Below are positions 62,684 to 64,000 of a stretch of 64,000 nt of DNA, in pieces; positions within the stretch are counted from its first letter, which is position 1, and each line of letters starts with the position of its first letter. The stretch comes from Macrolepiota albuminosa (Eukaryota; Basidiomycota; Agaricomycetes; Agaricales; Agaricaceae). The notes beneath the pieces are model-generated. The model searched no databases and was not told the DNA's origin. It worked only from the letters and a program-made list of their open reading frames with translations. Location: NCBI GenBank assembly GCA_027475525.1, contig JAMWFC010000036.1, positions 1 through 64,000 of the forward strand, in the 5' to 3' direction. The position numbers were made by a program, and so were the translations under genes.

Positions 62684-64000
62684 AAGCCCCATCAGCTTTA
62701 TTGACAACCGAGGATGACATGGCCATATTTCGTCCTTTGCATTCTCCTTTATACAACACGATGGTCATGAATGTGTACCTCGTATGGGTGCGTCATCAAG
62801 CTGAACGTCGTGAACGAGTCTTACTCAGTAGCTGTCCGTGTCGTTGGATTCCTTGCGATTGCCAAGTGTACCACTGAAAATCATCGCCGTGGACGAGTAT
62901 CTTACGTAGCGTAGTACCTGTTGTTGTTGGATTCCTTTGGAAGTTCCATCAGCATTACTTACAAGCGAGTATGGCTGTGTTCAAGGTCATATTTCGCCGC
63001 ATTCCCCAATATACGACGCCACCTGCGATGGTCAAGAATGGATAGTTCATTTTGACTGCATTATCAAGCTGAACGTCGCGTACGAGTGCCTTACGTAGTG
63101 GCTGTCCGTGTTGTTCTTTGAAACTTCCATGAGGATGATTATGTTCAAAATGGTCATGATTCGTCCTTCGCATTCCCCAATATACGACACCGTAGGCTGC
63201 ATCATCGTCGTGAACGAGTATCTTACGTAGTAGCTGTCCACGTTGGATGATCCAAGCGATTCTGACATTAAAAATGAACGTTAAGTGGGACATTGGCAGC
63301 TCGAGCACGGTATCCTGTGCCTTGTGAATGATCTCGACGTTTTTCCTAACAGTATCCAGACCCACCTACATTTCGCCTGTCGTTTTTCCTTTGAAAGTTC
63401 CATCAGCCTTTTTGGCAACCGAGGAACAGTATCCAGACCCACCTACATTTCGCCTGTCGTTTTTCCTTTGAAAGTTCCATCAGCCTTTTTGGCAACCGAG
63501 GATGACTCTGTCCAAGTCTGTCATACCTCTTCCCTCGTATTCCCCAATATACGACACTGCCTGCGATAGGATGTATCGTCGTCGTGAACGAATATCTTAC
63601 ATAGTAGCTGTCCATGTTGTTGGATGATCCAAGCGATCCTGACATTGCCATCAAAAATGAACTTTCAGTGGGACACTGGCAGCTCGAGCACGGTATCCTG
63701 TGCCTTGTGGATGACTTTGACGTTTTTCCTAACAGTGTCCGTATACCTACATTTCGCCTGTCGTTTTTCCTTCTCTTGCATTCTACGACACCGCCTCCGA
63801 TACCGCTGAATATGGGCTGCACCACTGTCGTGTCGTGAACGAGTATGTTGTTGGATGATCCGAGAGATCCTGGCCTTGCCATCAAAGATGAGCTTTCAGT
63901 GCTTTACCAGCGCCAACACTGGCAGCTCGAGCACGGTACCCTGTGCCTTGTGAATAACTTCGACTTTCTTCTGCACAGGATTATGAGAAAACCGGAACCG
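62655..64000 (+). repeat. Irregular degenerate tandem array at the right end of the window
   Basis: Three blocks recur in the same order with variable spacing. Block 1, 'cgtgaacgagtatcttacgt' followed by 'agtagctgtcc', is at about 62808, 62889, 63077, 63209, 63583 and, shortened, 63834. Block 2, 'cactggcagctcgagcacgg' (or cattggcagc...) and 'tatcctgtgccttgtg', is near 63291, 63674 and 63918. Block 3, 'tacatttcgcctgtcgtttt' and 'tcctttgaaag', is near 62659, 63368, 63445 and 63747. Block 3 is preceded by a short 'ccccaatatacgac' linker in several units. 63349-63502 is a perfect 77-bp duplication, probably an assembly join. The array reaches the window end, so its full size is unknown. Confidence 0.85.

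Overview
The window looks like a piece of a filamentous basidiomycete (Agaricomycete-type) nuclear genome, probably a heterochromatic or subtelomere-like region. The evidence is short GT...AG introns of about 45-60 bp, fungal gene families (HMG-box factor, Osh-type oxysterol-binding protein, kinesin-14, GH3 beta-glucosidase, TauD/TfdA dioxygenase, fungal-specific transcription factor), and no operons or ribosome binding sites. I cannot name the species.

Layout. 1-31050 is one continuous CA-rich, G-poor satellite array of about 28 copies. Its repeat is about 0.93 kb once a technical 77-bp duplication is subtracted, and the repeat is itself built from smaller related blocks. An AT-rich tail (31082-31210) follows, which recurs next to the assembly gap at 43350. 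31.5-34.8 kb holds a decayed kinesin-14 gene, one intact orphan ORF (32639-33163) and a decayed fungal transcription factor gene. 34.8-38.7 kb shows nothing I recognise. 38.7-43.25 kb is copy A of a segmental duplication with small tandem repeats, an N-terminally shortened prefoldin-5-like gene, a small membrane ORF and an AT-rich tandem array of about 353 bp; it runs into a 100-N gap. 43.6-47.6 kb is a broken oxysterol-binding protein (Osh1/2-type) gene, with a second ankyrin-exon fragment at 48.34 kb. 48.6-49.9 kb is a truncated GH3 beta-glucosidase and 51.5-52.3 kb a broken TauD/TfdA dioxygenase. 52.43-53.03 kb is a degraded copy of the 3' end of the HMG gene. 53.05-57.46 kb is copy B of the segmental duplication, nearly identical to A. 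57.99-60.64 kb carries the one clearly intact multi-exon gene, an HMG-box protein of 849 aa. 60.97-61.21 kb may hold a tiny two-exon gene. 62.6-64 kb is an irregular degenerate repeat array.

The main observation is structural. Exact tandem duplications with a 77-bp period occur in at least three unrelated sequence contexts: the satellite, copy A of the AT-rich element and the 63.4-kb array. This is the expected signature of de Bruijn-graph edges overlapping by k=77 and concatenated without trimming. It inflates satellite unit lengths and most of the size difference between copies A and B. Apart from this, the biology is a satellite with internal repeat structure next to a graveyard of host gene copies and a duplicated AT-rich element that carries prefoldin-5 sequence. 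The genes do not form a pathway; apart from the HMG gene and a few small ORFs they are relics.
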